Origin: an uncultured Eubacterium sp.
GTDB lineage: Bacteria; Bacillota; Clostridia; Peptostreptococcales; Anaerovoracaceae
Assembly: GCA_900543485.1 (NCBI GenBank)
Contig: UQRM01000011.1
Span: forward strand, 15,565 to 79,564
Length of the DNA: 64,000 nucleotides
Direction of reading: 5' to 3'
Numbering within the stretch: position 1 is the stretch's first letter; every line of letters starts with the position of its first letter. Below the pieces are notes generated by a model. The model ran no database searches and was not told the origin of the DNA. It saw only the letters and a program-made list of their open reading frames with translations. Below, in pieces: positions 42,001 through 48,880 of this stretch. Made by a program: the position numbers and the translations under genes.

Positions 42001-42092
42001 GAAACCTTTTTTCCGGCTTCCGCCATATCAGCGTCTATTTTACTTAAGTCCGCACGGACTTCAAATTCTACTCTTCCGTCGCTCTCCGGCAT
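39015..42092 (-). CDS. Phage tail tape measure protein
   Basis: The 1025-residue protein has a long Lys/Glu/Gln coiled coil at the start (about 10-125), a Gly/Ala-rich hydrophobic segment (about 140-175), a TP901-type tape measure core (about 200-480), and then a repeated Leu/Ile/Pro heptad region (about 490-640). A Ser/Lys-rich stretch follows near 880-930. Its length sets the tail length. Neighbouring tail chaperone genes upstream support the call. Confidence 0.92.
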   Translation of the reverse strand: MPESDGRVEFEVRADLSKIDADMAEAGKKVSEAAQKGAKKQEEVVEKAQENISQAVKKANDEIENDNSKTQKNITDTAKKQSDKVVQTEKKNKEAVTQTAKKEGDKVVDNYKKDTQEIINSTDTLSSEVEKKTSGIGSKIGTGLKGVGKGIGVAVGAGLAAAGTVAVAATGKAISAANDLDKANKQLTASLSLTAEEAEKYGDIIKKVYGDNYGESFDDISNTLALIKQQMKDVTDDELQKVIESTYLLSDTYDIDVSDGIRGANALMKQFGITAEEAYNLLAQGAEKGLNQNGDIADQLAEYSTYYADMGFTAEEAMSMMAEGAKNGAFQVDFLNDAFKEFSIRAKDGSQTTADGMALLGLDATKLGEEFAAGGDRAYQAFKLVNEKLAACESDVDRNAAGVALYGTKWEDLGEDAVLAMAQIGDSIDKTRDKLGEMEGVKYNSLSDMCNGLSRTIELLLIPLGEQIIPVLKDIIELIEPIISELLPQIIEQVKPILDSVSDLIPPLIELITGILPQFMELLKPIMESVTRIIQKLVPTLIKLFDKLLPPIIKIVDTLLPPLMEVIEALLPILDVVIELLTPILELVAELAEPLGTVISAVGKLLSAVIGLIDGALSPIMPVISSLADVLLQILGPALDIVAGLVNSLADVFSGVTNFLSGDIMGGFESFGNGLVNLFDGVLSTIDSIFGTNLTNWYNEVKEACQKIGEEMYAATHQEEIRANELSTKYNDLQSNMNSYIVKELRSGKSADEALSNAKNKFLDTAEKKEYFNSQLKDYVNEDKVKEWYNNVRNNNGLYSQGYSEEEGNFSYSQSIAEEEERKGKAALGYTGAGTNYSYSSAGKTSYKAPTYSYTPSTYSASDYAYVPEAKEEKKTSSSSSTKKKSSSSTKSKSSLSSSSKKTSSSSSSSGMQNINITSYIPTVWDNVDTTNAKLAAGIGASKVGNSKSGKLISGLSSASRVSASAEKADATLNDVVSELKKLKTAQEKMQYTLDVTLKTNDYTLAKATVKGIKKIQKQTGKSPL

Positions 42093-42096
42093 AATC

Positions 42097-42699
42097 TCAT
42101 CTCTCTTCTGCCTGTTTTTCGAGAATACCCCATAACCGTTCCCAACCGTCTTTCGCCGATTGTTTGTTTACGGGATTTTTAATCGCATACTGTGCTTTGA
42201 GTTTTAACAGTGCCGATATCTGCTCCTGATTTCTTCCGTTCGGAGCAGGAACAGGACGTATTCGTATATCGATAATGTTGCTCAAACGTGTATCGGACGG
42301 CAGTGCTCCGAGCAGTGCAACAAACTCCCACCATTGCAGCTTACCCTGTTCCTGGAACAAATCAATGCCATATGCTTGTCTGAATGCCGCATAGATAAAC
42401 GGTGCGTCTTGCTCAAAGCTTATCGTTTCTGCTTCCGTGTCAGAGGTATTTTTATCAAAATTGATAAGTTTATCGAAAATTTCATTAACCACATCGACTC
42501 TTGCCGAAAGGTTTTTGACTTTCGGAGCAATTACAAACCAATCGAAGATAACATCAAATGAATCGATGCCTTCCAGTTCATCACTGCTCAGTAGTTCAAA
42601 TGCCGATAAAACACGGTCAAAACTCAAATTTAATGTATAACAAATGCCCCCGACTTCTATACTGCGGGGGCATGACTGTGACAATGAATATATACTCAT
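42097..42699 (-). CDS. Gp15-family tail assembly protein
   Basis: The 200-residue protein has the Gp15 family core QAYGIDLFQEQGKLQWWEFV, then ALLGALPSDTRLSNIIDIR. It lies just before the tape measure gene, the place of the longer tail assembly chaperone. Its ATG overlaps the stop of the preceding gene as TAATG. I see no slippery site, so it is probably made by re-initiation, not by frameshift. Confidence 0.8.
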   Translation of the reverse strand: MSIYSLSQSCPRSIEVGGICYTLNLSFDRVLSAFELLSSDELEGIDSFDVIFDWFVIAPKVKNLSARVDVVNEIFDKLINFDKNTSDTEAETISFEQDAPFIYAAFRQAYGIDLFQEQGKLQWWEFVALLGALPSDTRLSNIIDIRIRPVPAPNGRNQEQISALLKLKAQYAIKNPVNKQSAKDGWERLWGILEKQAEER

Positions 42700-43118
42700 T
42701 AGCGGTACTTGTGTAACGCTCTGATCTGAGCCTTACGATTGCGGAGTGTTTCGTTGATTTTCGGAACAATAACGGCATTTATAAAAGGAACTACCTGAAT
42801 ACCCATTTCAATGTAATTGTCCTCGAAAAATTCAAGCAACTTTTTTGTACCGTCTTCGCCGAATATCAGCTCAAAAATTGCAATTACCGCATTTCCATAC
42901 GCCTCATAAGCGCATTCAAGATCTGTTTCAACACCGTTTTTTCTTATTTCTTTAAGACGTCTTTCCGCATCAATTACTTCCGTCTGTTTCTTTCGGAAAG
43001 CTGTGCAGACGGCATCTGCATCTATGTCTATATCAATGCTGTCGATGACGTTTCCGTTTTTATCAGACAGCTCAAGAGTTTCCGTGATTTTCTGTGTTCG
43101 TGTGATTTTATATGCCAT
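42699..43118 (-). CDS. Phage tail assembly chaperone-like protein
   Basis: A 139-residue, helical protein lies between the major tail protein and the Gp15-family gene, as the first tail chaperone usually does. It starts MAYKITRTQKITETLELSDK. No specific motif is seen and the call is from position and size. The stop overlaps the next start. Confidence 0.6.
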   Translation of the reverse strand: MAYKITRTQKITETLELSDKNGNVIDSIDIDIDADAVCTAFRKKQTEVIDAERRLKEIRKNGVETDLECAYEAYGNAVIAIFELIFGEDGTKKLLEFFEDNYIEMGIQVVPFINAVIVPKINETLRNRKAQIRALHKYR

Positions 43119-43143
43119 TGTTATCCTCCTGACAAAAATTCAG

Positions 43144-43165
43144 CAGTGTGCCGTTTGGCACACTG
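43144..43165 (-). terminator. Terminator-like hairpin after the major tail gene
   Basis: CAGTGTGCC (43,144-43,152) and GGCACACTG (43,157-43,165) form a perfect 9-bp stem with a four-base loop, followed on the minus strand by CTGAATTTTTG. It lies inside the late operon between major tail protein and tail chaperone. It may lower downstream expression or need antitermination. Confidence 0.7.
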
Positions 43166-43184
43166 ACTGTTTTTTGATGTAATA

Positions 43185-43658
43185 TCAGACACCCGAAGCG
43201 GTGGCTGTTGTTATTGCGGGTTTGCCGTTAAAAGCGATCGTGCAGCTTATAGTGTTGGGAGCTGTAGACTCGCCGCCGCCTATGCCGGCAGCTGTAACCG
43301 TGACAGGGCAGGTAAGAACCTTGCCGTTACGGGTTATCTTGATGTCAGTTACTCTGTTTGAGCCGATTTCATACTGAATCTCGTCAAGAAAAGCGCAGAC
43401 GGGATCGTCTTTTATAAAATCACCCGCAAGCACTACCGTGGGTGCTGCGCCAACAACCGCAGAGCTTGCAAAGCCGCCGTCTGCAAGATATGTCGCACTG
43501 TATACGACCTCGTTTATTGCGGTTGTTACCGACTTAAATGCCTTTCGCATATCCGAATATGTAGCCGCTTCTCCTGTAGGAGTAGTATTGATTTCAACCT
43601 TTATCTCACTGTTCAGCTCGGCTTTGCCGACAGTAGGTATTACCTGTTCATTTGCCAT
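43185..43658 (-). CDS. Phage major tail protein
   Basis: The 157-residue beta-rich protein begins MANEQVIPTVGKAELNSEIK and is followed by a terminator-like hairpin, which fits a gene that must be made in large amounts. Position after the four connector genes and before the tail chaperones is that of the tail tube protein in SPP1-like siphoviruses. The C-terminal part has Thr/Ala/Gly-rich strands. Confidence 0.75.
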   Translation of the reverse strand: MANEQVIPTVGKAELNSEIKVEINTTPTGEAATYSDMRKAFKSVTTAINEVVYSATYLADGGFASSAVVGAAPTVVLAGDFIKDDPVCAFLDEIQYEIGSNRVTDIKITRNGKVLTCPVTVTAAGIGGGESTAPNTISCTIAFNGKPAITTATASGV

Positions 43659-43669
43659 ATTAGTACCTC

Positions 43670-44053
43670 CTAAAATGCTATCCTGACATCAACAATCATA
43701 GAATATATCCAGAAATCCCCGACTTTTCCGACAGTTGCCGCATCAGTAGATACGGTTGCGCTCATCAGCTGAACGCATTCATCCTGTGGCAGTTTGGTTG
43801 CTCTTGATATAAGATTGCCAATATTAAATAGCTGTTCCATAGCTACACCCTGTATCTTGTTCTTGGATAAAATAAGTAGCGGCAAGGTTCTGTCCTGCCG
43901 CTGTCTGTCAAGTGTAGTACCGTTATCCTTTGCCGCTTGCGCTTCGGCGGAAAGTCCTCCGCCGACCGGCAAGCCTGCTGTTTCGATTGTATATCCGAGC
44001 TTATCTTCTATAAAATTGAGAATAAGCTCGATTGCTTTTTTCTGAGGTGACAT
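43670..44053 (-). CDS. Phage minor capsid/tail completion protein
   Basis: A 127-residue protein (MSPQKKAIELILNFIEDKLG) in the set of four small head-tail connector genes. It resembles the minor capsid proteins of Listeria- and Lactobacillus-type siphoviruses in size and order. No catalytic motif. It ends 11 bases before the major tail gene and its start overlaps the preceding gene by one base. Confidence 0.65.
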   Translation of the reverse strand: MSPQKKAIELILNFIEDKLGYTIETAGLPVGGGLSAEAQAAKDNGTTLDRQRQDRTLPLLILSKNKIQGVAMEQLFNIGNLISRATKLPQDECVQLMSATVSTDAATVGKVGDFWIYSMIVDVRIAF

Positions 44054-44424
44054 TATTTATCACTTCCTGTTAAAAGTTTCTGCAGTTGTCTTCGCCACTG
44101 TTCCCCTTTAACCGATTCCGCTTTATGCGCCCACATTTTGCAGGCGTTAGGATTTCTGTCATGAGAATAAACTAAGGGCTTGCCGTTATTAGAAATACCA
44201 TAGTATTGATAACGAGCATAAGGAGTCTCCCACCTTAAATGAAGCGAGTTATCTACCACTTCGGAATGAATCAAACTGCTGTTAATCAGAATACTTTGGT
44301 CTTTCGGAGCGTAGTAATTGCAGTCTTTCAGCACTTGAGTTTTCATAAGTTCCAAAGCGTCATGAGCTTTTTCTGTGAACTTAGCTTTTACAGCCGCACT
44401 GTTAATGTTAATCTTCACATTCAT
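44053..44424 (-). CDS. Phage minor capsid protein (HK97 gp10-like position)
   Basis: The 123-residue protein has the segment TPYARYQYYGISNNGKPLVY followed by ACKMWAHKAES, which is typical of a minor capsid family placed between connector genes. It likely helps close the head-to-tail joint. It overlaps both neighbours by one to four bases. Confidence 0.72.
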   Translation of the reverse strand: MNVKININSAAVKAKFTEKAHDALELMKTQVLKDCNYYAPKDQSILINSSLIHSEVVDNSLHLRWETPYARYQYYGISNNGKPLVYSHDRNPNACKMWAHKAESVKGEQWRRQLQKLLTGSDK

Positions 44425-44753
44425 AACGATAACCCTATCTCATAGTGATGCGGAGCGTTTGTGTCATACCGCTTTATGCTTGCAATTCTGTATTCCGTTT
44501 TTTCAAAAATCACTTTTGCGCCCGGCACAAATCTGAAATTCGGTGGTTTGGAATTACGGCAGTCGTAATACATGACTGCGTCAACCTTTACCCGATTATT
44601 CTGCTTATCGCTGGTATAACTCTCTGTTGGTTCTATACGGACATATTTCAATGTTTCCGTAGACGTTTCGGAGATTTCGCCCCATCTGTCGGTCTTTTCG
44701 GCAACAACAGCGGCAGTGTGTATCAAAAGACTGCGTGGTATAGGTTTCATCAT
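44421..44753 (-). CDS. Phage minor capsid/head-tail joining protein
   Basis: A 110-residue beta-rich protein starting MKPIPRSLLIHTAAVVAEKT; this and the YYDCRNSKPPNFRFVPGAK segment are typical of the small minor-capsid family found second in this connector block. It overlaps the previous gene by four bases. Function is from position and similarity in form. Confidence 0.7.
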   Translation of the reverse strand: MMKPIPRSLLIHTAAVVAEKTDRWGEISETSTETLKYVRIEPTESYTSDKQNNRVKVDAVMYYDCRNSKPPNFRFVPGAKVIFEKTEYRIASIKRYDTNAPHHYEIGLSL

Positions 44754-45139
44754 AACGCATCAAGACCTTTATACATAAGCCCGGTCGATAAAAGCAAGCC
44801 GTATGACACATTGCACATGGGTAGTTTTCCATCCGATACGCTACTGTTTCCGCCTGCCGAATAGCTGAAACTGCCGAGTGAAATATTGCTGAAGCTGCCG
44901 TCATGCACGAATGAAAGACCGCCGTTTGCTGATATATAATCAACCTGCCAACAGATAGCATCTTTAACAGCCGTCTGAACCTTTTTATCCAGACTGTCGA
45001 ACTGAGCTATTCTGCCGCAGGTTTCGTTATATATAATAATGTATGCAACCTCAAGGAGCTTAGACAGCTCCTTTTCGTCACCGTCAAACTCGCCGCAGAA
45101 AACGTCTTTGTAGTAGTCAGGTGTAACTATCTGCTGCAT
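44750..45139 (-). CDS. Phage head-tail connector protein
   Basis: From the ATG at 45,139 (GGAGG precedes) the 129-residue protein begins MQQIVTPDYYKDVFCGEFDG. It is a helical adaptor-type protein in the first connector position after the capsid. The longer reading upstream overlaps the repeat-containing 70-residue gene and is less likely. No specific motif is visible. Confidence 0.68.
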   Translation of the reverse strand: MQQIVTPDYYKDVFCGEFDGDEKELSKLLEVAYIIIYNETCGRIAQFDSLDKKVQTAVKDAICWQVDYISANGGLSFVHDGSFSNISLGSFSYSAGGNSSVSDGKLPMCNVSYGLLLSTGLMYKGLDAL

Positions 45140-45329
45140 CGGATACCTCCGCCGGCTTCTTTGACTGCTTAGACTGCTTTTTGTTTGCCGAAGTTGTTTT
45201 CTGCTCCTGCTGAACTGTGTTATCTTTATCAATCAAACTTTCTACCGAATCAATCTTTGAAGTTGTTTTCTGCTCCTGCCGAACTGTGTTATCCGCCAGA
45301 TCTTCGGCTGTAAATCCTACTCTTGTCAT
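45117..45329 (-). CDS. Small phage protein with an internal duplication
   Basis: A 70-residue polar protein contains two near-identical copies of NTVRQEQKTTS / NTVQQEQKTTS, produced by a 35-bp direct repeat, and a Lys/Gln/Ser-rich tail. It follows the major capsid gene with a clear GGAGG and overlaps the next gene start by 23 bases. It may be a head-decoration or linker protein. The function is unknown. Confidence 0.6.
   Translation of the reverse strand: MTRVGFTAEDLADNTVRQEQKTTSKIDSVESLIDKDNTVQQEQKTTSANKKQSKQSKKPAEVSDAADSYT
45190..45293. repeat. 35-bp direct repeat, 69-bp period
   Basis: Copies at 45,190-45,224 and 45,259-45,293 differ at a single base. Both lie in the 70-residue gene after the capsid gene and keep its reading frame, so the repeat looks like a recent in-frame duplication. 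Confidence 0.85.
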
Positions 45330-45339
45330 AGAAACCTCC

Positions 45340-46224
45340 TTATGTCAGCGCCGTTGTATCACGGTTAAGGTAGATACCCTTTACCTTGTTTTCGTATGTT
45401 TCTGCGATGCTGTAAGCACGGTAGAAGAACATATAACCGTCATCTGTCTGGTTCTCTTCGGGCGAAACTACCTTGTTGACCGTGTGCTTACCGAACTGGA
45501 TAACGGCATCACGGTTGATAATCATAAAGTTGATTTTATATCCGCCTGTTGCTCCTGCATAACCGCCTGCGGTTTCGTTGCTTGAGGTGCCGTCCTTCAT
45601 GTCAATCGCTGTGTAGAATCTCGTCTGCGGAACGGTTATAATCTTTTCAAAACGATCGAGAATAGCCTTGCTCTTTGTTGTGTCAACGTTTTTCGCAAGC
45701 GTAAGCAGTGTAGGCGTAATAAAGAGTATCTTTCCGTCAACGTTTACTTCTGCCTCGTCCTGCGCATTGACAGCGGTCTGGAGAGCCGTCAGGACAGCTG
45801 TACCGGCGGTGGGAGTAGCTTCGGCGGCGGAGAGAACGCCTGTGGCACTTGCATATTTTGCAAAGCGGAAAGCGTCCATTTCGGGAACGACTTTTGTTCT
45901 TATGAACTCGCTTGCAAGCTTGCCGAACGCAATACCAGCCGTTTCTTCGTTGTCCATAGCGTCAACGGAGAACTTACGACCTCTGTCATAGTTGCACGAT
46001 TTGGTTTCATAGGTGATCGTGACATCGCCCTTGACATAACCGCTTGAACGAGAGTAATCTGCAAGACCGTCCATGCTCATCTTAGGAATAAGAAACTCTC
46101 CTGCTTTTGCGCCCATTCTCACCGTATCCGCATCAGCATCAAGAATAGATGTGGCGGAAGCCTGCTGATAGACTGTATCAAGCTTGTCGATATACGCCTT
46201 GAATTTTGTAATTGAATTTGCCAT
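45340..46224 (-). CDS. Phage major capsid protein
   Basis: The 294-residue protein is in the capsid position, directly after scaffold and before connectors. It begins MANSITKFKAYIDKLDTVYQ; VTITYETKSCNYDRGRKFSV and FRFAKYASATGVL are typical of a Firmicutes siphovirus capsid group with the HK97-type fold. No protease domain is seen in or near it, so maturation by cutting is not suggested. Confidence 0.85.
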   Translation of the reverse strand: MANSITKFKAYIDKLDTVYQQASATSILDADADTVRMGAKAGEFLIPKMSMDGLADYSRSSGYVKGDVTITYETKSCNYDRGRKFSVDAMDNEETAGIAFGKLASEFIRTKVVPEMDAFRFAKYASATGVLSAAEATPTAGTAVLTALQTAVNAQDEAEVNVDGKILFITPTLLTLAKNVDTTKSKAILDRFEKIITVPQTRFYTAIDMKDGTSSNETAGGYAGATGGYKINFMIINRDAVIQFGKHTVNKVVSPEENQTDDGYMFFYRAYSIAETYENKVKGIYLNRDTTALT

Positions 46225-46244
46225 AGTGATTTTCCTTTCCGGGC

Positions 46245-46763
46245 TTACTTAATACCCATTATCTTGTTGATTCTTGCTTCATCGGCTGTTTTCTGTTCAT
46301 CGTTTGCAGTTGCAACAGCTGACGTAACTATTGCCTTGGGAGGTTTTTCTCCCTTGAAGTTGGGATATTTTTCGATCACACTGTCAATAGCCTTGTCAAG
46401 TGTAACATCTCCGGCGACCTTTGACTTTGCGAGCGCAAGCACATCATCAATGCAATCTGCCGCAACGCCGACAGAAAGTGCATGAACCTTGCCCTTAAGC
46501 TCGGCTATCTCCTGCTTGTTTTCCTCCTGAGAGTTGTCGCTTTCGCCGGTGGATTCTGCACTGTCTGATTTTTTGCCGTCAGCATTTCCTGTTTCTGAAT
46601 TTCCGGAAGGTTCGGCTTTCTGCTTAGCCTGCGGTTCGGACTGCGTAACAGCTTCCGTGGCAGTGCCGTCCTGTGCACCGCTCTGAGCTGTGGCAGCTGC
46701 CTGTTCTGCCTGAACTGTGCTTTCGGCATTTTCAGTCGCCGATGTTGTGATTTTTTCATCCAT
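46245..46763 (-). CDS. Phage scaffold protein
   Basis: From the ATG at 46,763 (AAAGGA precedes) the 172-residue protein starts MDEKITTSATENAESTVQAE. It is Ala/Gln/Glu-rich and of low complexity in the first half, and has a coiled segment and a C-terminal QKTADEARINKIMGIK, typical of capsid scaffold. It lies just before the major capsid gene. Confidence 0.82.
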   Translation of the reverse strand: MDEKITTSATENAESTVQAEQAAATAQSGAQDGTATEAVTQSEPQAKQKAEPSGNSETGNADGKKSDSAESTGESDNSQEENKQEIAELKGKVHALSVGVAADCIDDVLALAKSKVAGDVTLDKAIDSVIEKYPNFKGEKPPKAIVTSAVATANDEQKTADEARINKIMGIK

Positions 46764-46795
46764 AATAATTTTCCTTTCTGTAAAATGGGTAATAT

Positions 46796-46865
46796 AAAAA
46801 CAGCACCGTGAAAGTGCTGTTTTAATCATATAATTTGTCATAAGAAAAACACCCTCGAAAGGGTG
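46796..46865 (-). terminator. Two terminator-like hairpins between MuF-type/83-aa genes and scaffold
   Basis: CACCCT (46,850-46,855) with AGGGTG (46,860-46,865) is followed on the minus strand by a T-run; CAGCAC (46,801-46,806) with GTGCTG (46,814-46,819) is flanked by A/T runs in both directions. Both stand inside the late operon. Confidence 0.65.
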
Positions 46866-46866
46866 C

Positions 46867-47109
46867 TTAAACGTTGTATTTATCTCTTATGGTTTTAATT
46901 CGTTTACGAAAAGCTATGGTTAAATCCATAAGTTCTTTTGCTGATCTGTCATCTCGTCCGTGAAAACCTTTATACTTAGATTCGATATTGGAATATTGTG
47001 ACTGATATTCTTTTTTTAGCTTTTCTAATTCTTCATAACAACCGTCAGGGTAGTTTTGAGCGTTTATATGCGATTCCGAGTTTTTCACAGGCTCTTTTAA
47101 TTCTTTCAT
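46867..47109 (-). CDS. Small coiled-coil protein overlapping the MuF-type gene end
   Basis: The 80-residue charged helical protein starts MKELKEPVKNSESHINAQNY. I place the start at 47,109, which is properly spaced from AGGAG. It overlaps the last 65 bases of the MuF-type gene in another frame. Placed right after a MuF protein with a C-terminal extra domain, it could be an immunity or accessory protein, but no family is recognised. Confidence 0.6.
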   Translation of the reverse strand: MKELKEPVKNSESHINAQNYPDGCYEELEKLKKEYQSQYSNIESKYKGFHGRDDRSAKELMDLTIAFRKRIKTIRDKYNV

Positions 47110-48880
47110 GTTGTTCATCTCCTAACGGTATGAGTTCTGGATTATGAAATAGAATATCATCCACTTCAAGTCTTGCTTCTTCATAAAGTTGTTCGGCTAA
47201 ATCAGCAGGCGTCTTATTTTTAATAATCATCGTGTAAAGATATTTCTCGTCACAAGCATATGAAATGTATGAACCGTCTCGAATACTTTCAACAAGGTCT
47301 TCCTTACTAAAGGAATACTGACTTTGTCCCTTAACGTGATTATGGATATTGATACTACCATCCATTTCGTCACCAAGAAGTCCGGTATTGACAGTATATT
47401 CATCACCGTAAACAGTATACATTTTTCCTCTTTTGTTTATTACACGACATTTTTCAATAGGACTTTGTGATTCTTCTGTAATAAATTTCTTTAATTCAGA
47501 AGAAACAGCTTTACCATCATTGATATTAACTTCTCCGTAATTTTCATAATAATGTTCAGATTTGTTAATAGATTTCCCTTTACCGCTTGACCTTATTATA
47601 TCATTAACAGCAGAATTGTCAACATCAATAAGCTTTATCTGCTCTTGTTCTGCCTTAACCGCCGCCTTATAGCTTGCTGTTGTCTTAGCCGCTTGACTGC
47701 GTCCATATCCCGGAGTAGCGGTGCGGTCGGGCTTGTATGCAAGCCCGTTTTTCTCACAGTAGCTTTTAAGCTGCTGTTCCTGCTGCTTGAGCTTATAAGC
47801 CGCCTTGTCAAAACCCTCTTTATCTCCGAGAGTGTCAAGAGAGGTACATTCCCGTTTGGAAGCTCTGACCTTGCGTTCAAGAGCACGTTGGTTGCAGATT
47901 TTTTCGTACTGCTCGGCATTTTCCTTTTCGTCATACGGAAAGTAGGTCTGAACGCTGATACCGGGCAGGAACGGATAGAGCTGATGACCACAATTTATAC
48001 CGAGAAGCCCTGCAGGCTTGCCGTATGAGCTTGACCTCCAAGAATAGAATTTTATCCGTTTGCCGTCAAGGTCAGTGGTATAGCCTCCACCGCCATTGCG
48101 ATTGAATATTTTACCCTGATCTTTAGCACAGAGCGGTCTTGCGCCGCTGTGGCTGCTGACTTCGACCAGATCAAGCCCGTATTCGTCCATAAGGGAAAAC
48201 TGAGTTTCTTTGGCAACGCTTCCGACAGTGGAGCGTATACACATATTAGTGTATGCTTCCGGTGTCCAGTTGCGACCGTTTTTATCGACAAAAGCCGGGA
48301 TACCTTTCTGCGTCATCTCGCCGATACATTCCCGCATGGCACTCTGACGTGCTTCAATTCCGGTAACGACCTTTCCTGTAGCCTTATTCAGACTGTCTAT
48401 GTATTCCTGCTTATTTGCAAGCTCGGCGGTACGGTTGATTACCTGCATAGCGGCGTTCTTTGCCTTATACTTCATCGTTGTATTTGTCAGGTTCAGGTCT
48501 TTTTTTGCCTGTTTTTGCAGCATTTTAAGGCTGTTTAACATATTGCCGGACATTGACGGCGTGGCTCGTCTATCAATAAGTCCCTCCTGCACCATACGTT
48601 TTAATCCCGGCGCAAGCTCCTGAATAGCTGAATTTGCCGCTCTCTGAAGCGTAAGCTCCAGAAGCTCGGGCGTTTTTCCTGCATATTCGGCTATCGTTTT
48701 TGCGTTCTGCTTAGTCAGCTTGCCAAGCTCGGCGAGCTTCTTCATTTTCCACTTTGCCGTGTCTTCTTCGATTTTCCCTGCAGCAAGATAGGCGGCTATG
48801 TTTGCAATAAGATCGGTTTCCAGTCCGACGATAAGGTCGGTTATACCCTGTGACAACTGCAGGGAAGTCAGCTTATTCAT
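47045..48880 (-). CDS. MuF-type minor head protein with an extra C-terminal domain
   Basis: The first 350 residues or so match phage minor capsid protein 2/MuF type: long helices, then AFVDKNGRNWTPEAYTNMCI and ARPLCAKDQGKIFNRNGGGG with the conserved Cys/His pattern. The last 180 residues are a separate domain with INIHNHVKGQ and FSKEDL, which resembles the HxH...SxxD signature of JAMM metalloproteases. MuF proteins of temperate phages often carry such C-terminal toxin or enzyme domains. The start overlaps portal by eight bases. Confidence 0.82.
   Translation of the reverse strand: MNKLTSLQLSQGITDLIVGLETDLIANIAAYLAAGKIEEDTAKWKMKKLAELGKLTKQNAKTIAEYAGKTPELLELTLQRAANSAIQELAPGLKRMVQEGLIDRRATPSMSGNMLNSLKMLQKQAKKDLNLTNTTMKYKAKNAAMQVINRTAELANKQEYIDSLNKATGKVVTGIEARQSAMRECIGEMTQKGIPAFVDKNGRNWTPEAYTNMCIRSTVGSVAKETQFSLMDEYGLDLVEVSSHSGARPLCAKDQGKIFNRNGGGGYTTDLDGKRIKFYSWRSSSYGKPAGLLGINCGHQLYPFLPGISVQTYFPYDEKENAEQYEKICNQRALERKVRASKRECTSLDTLGDKEGFDKAAYKLKQQEQQLKSYCEKNGLAYKPDRTATPGYGRSQAAKTTASYKAAVKAEQEQIKLIDVDNSAVNDIIRSSGKGKSINKSEHYYENYGEVNINDGKAVSSELKKFITEESQSPIEKCRVINKRGKMYTVYGDEYTVNTGLLGDEMDGSINIHNHVKGQSQYSFSKEDLVESIRDGSYISYACDEKYLYTMIIKNKTPADLAEQLYEEARLEVDDILFHNPELIPLGDEQHERIKRACEKLGIAYKRSKLP

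Noticed and set aside
42690-42710. Programmed frameshift between the two tail chaperone genes
   Set aside because: The genes overlap as TAATG and no slippery heptamer is seen, so re-initiation explains them better.
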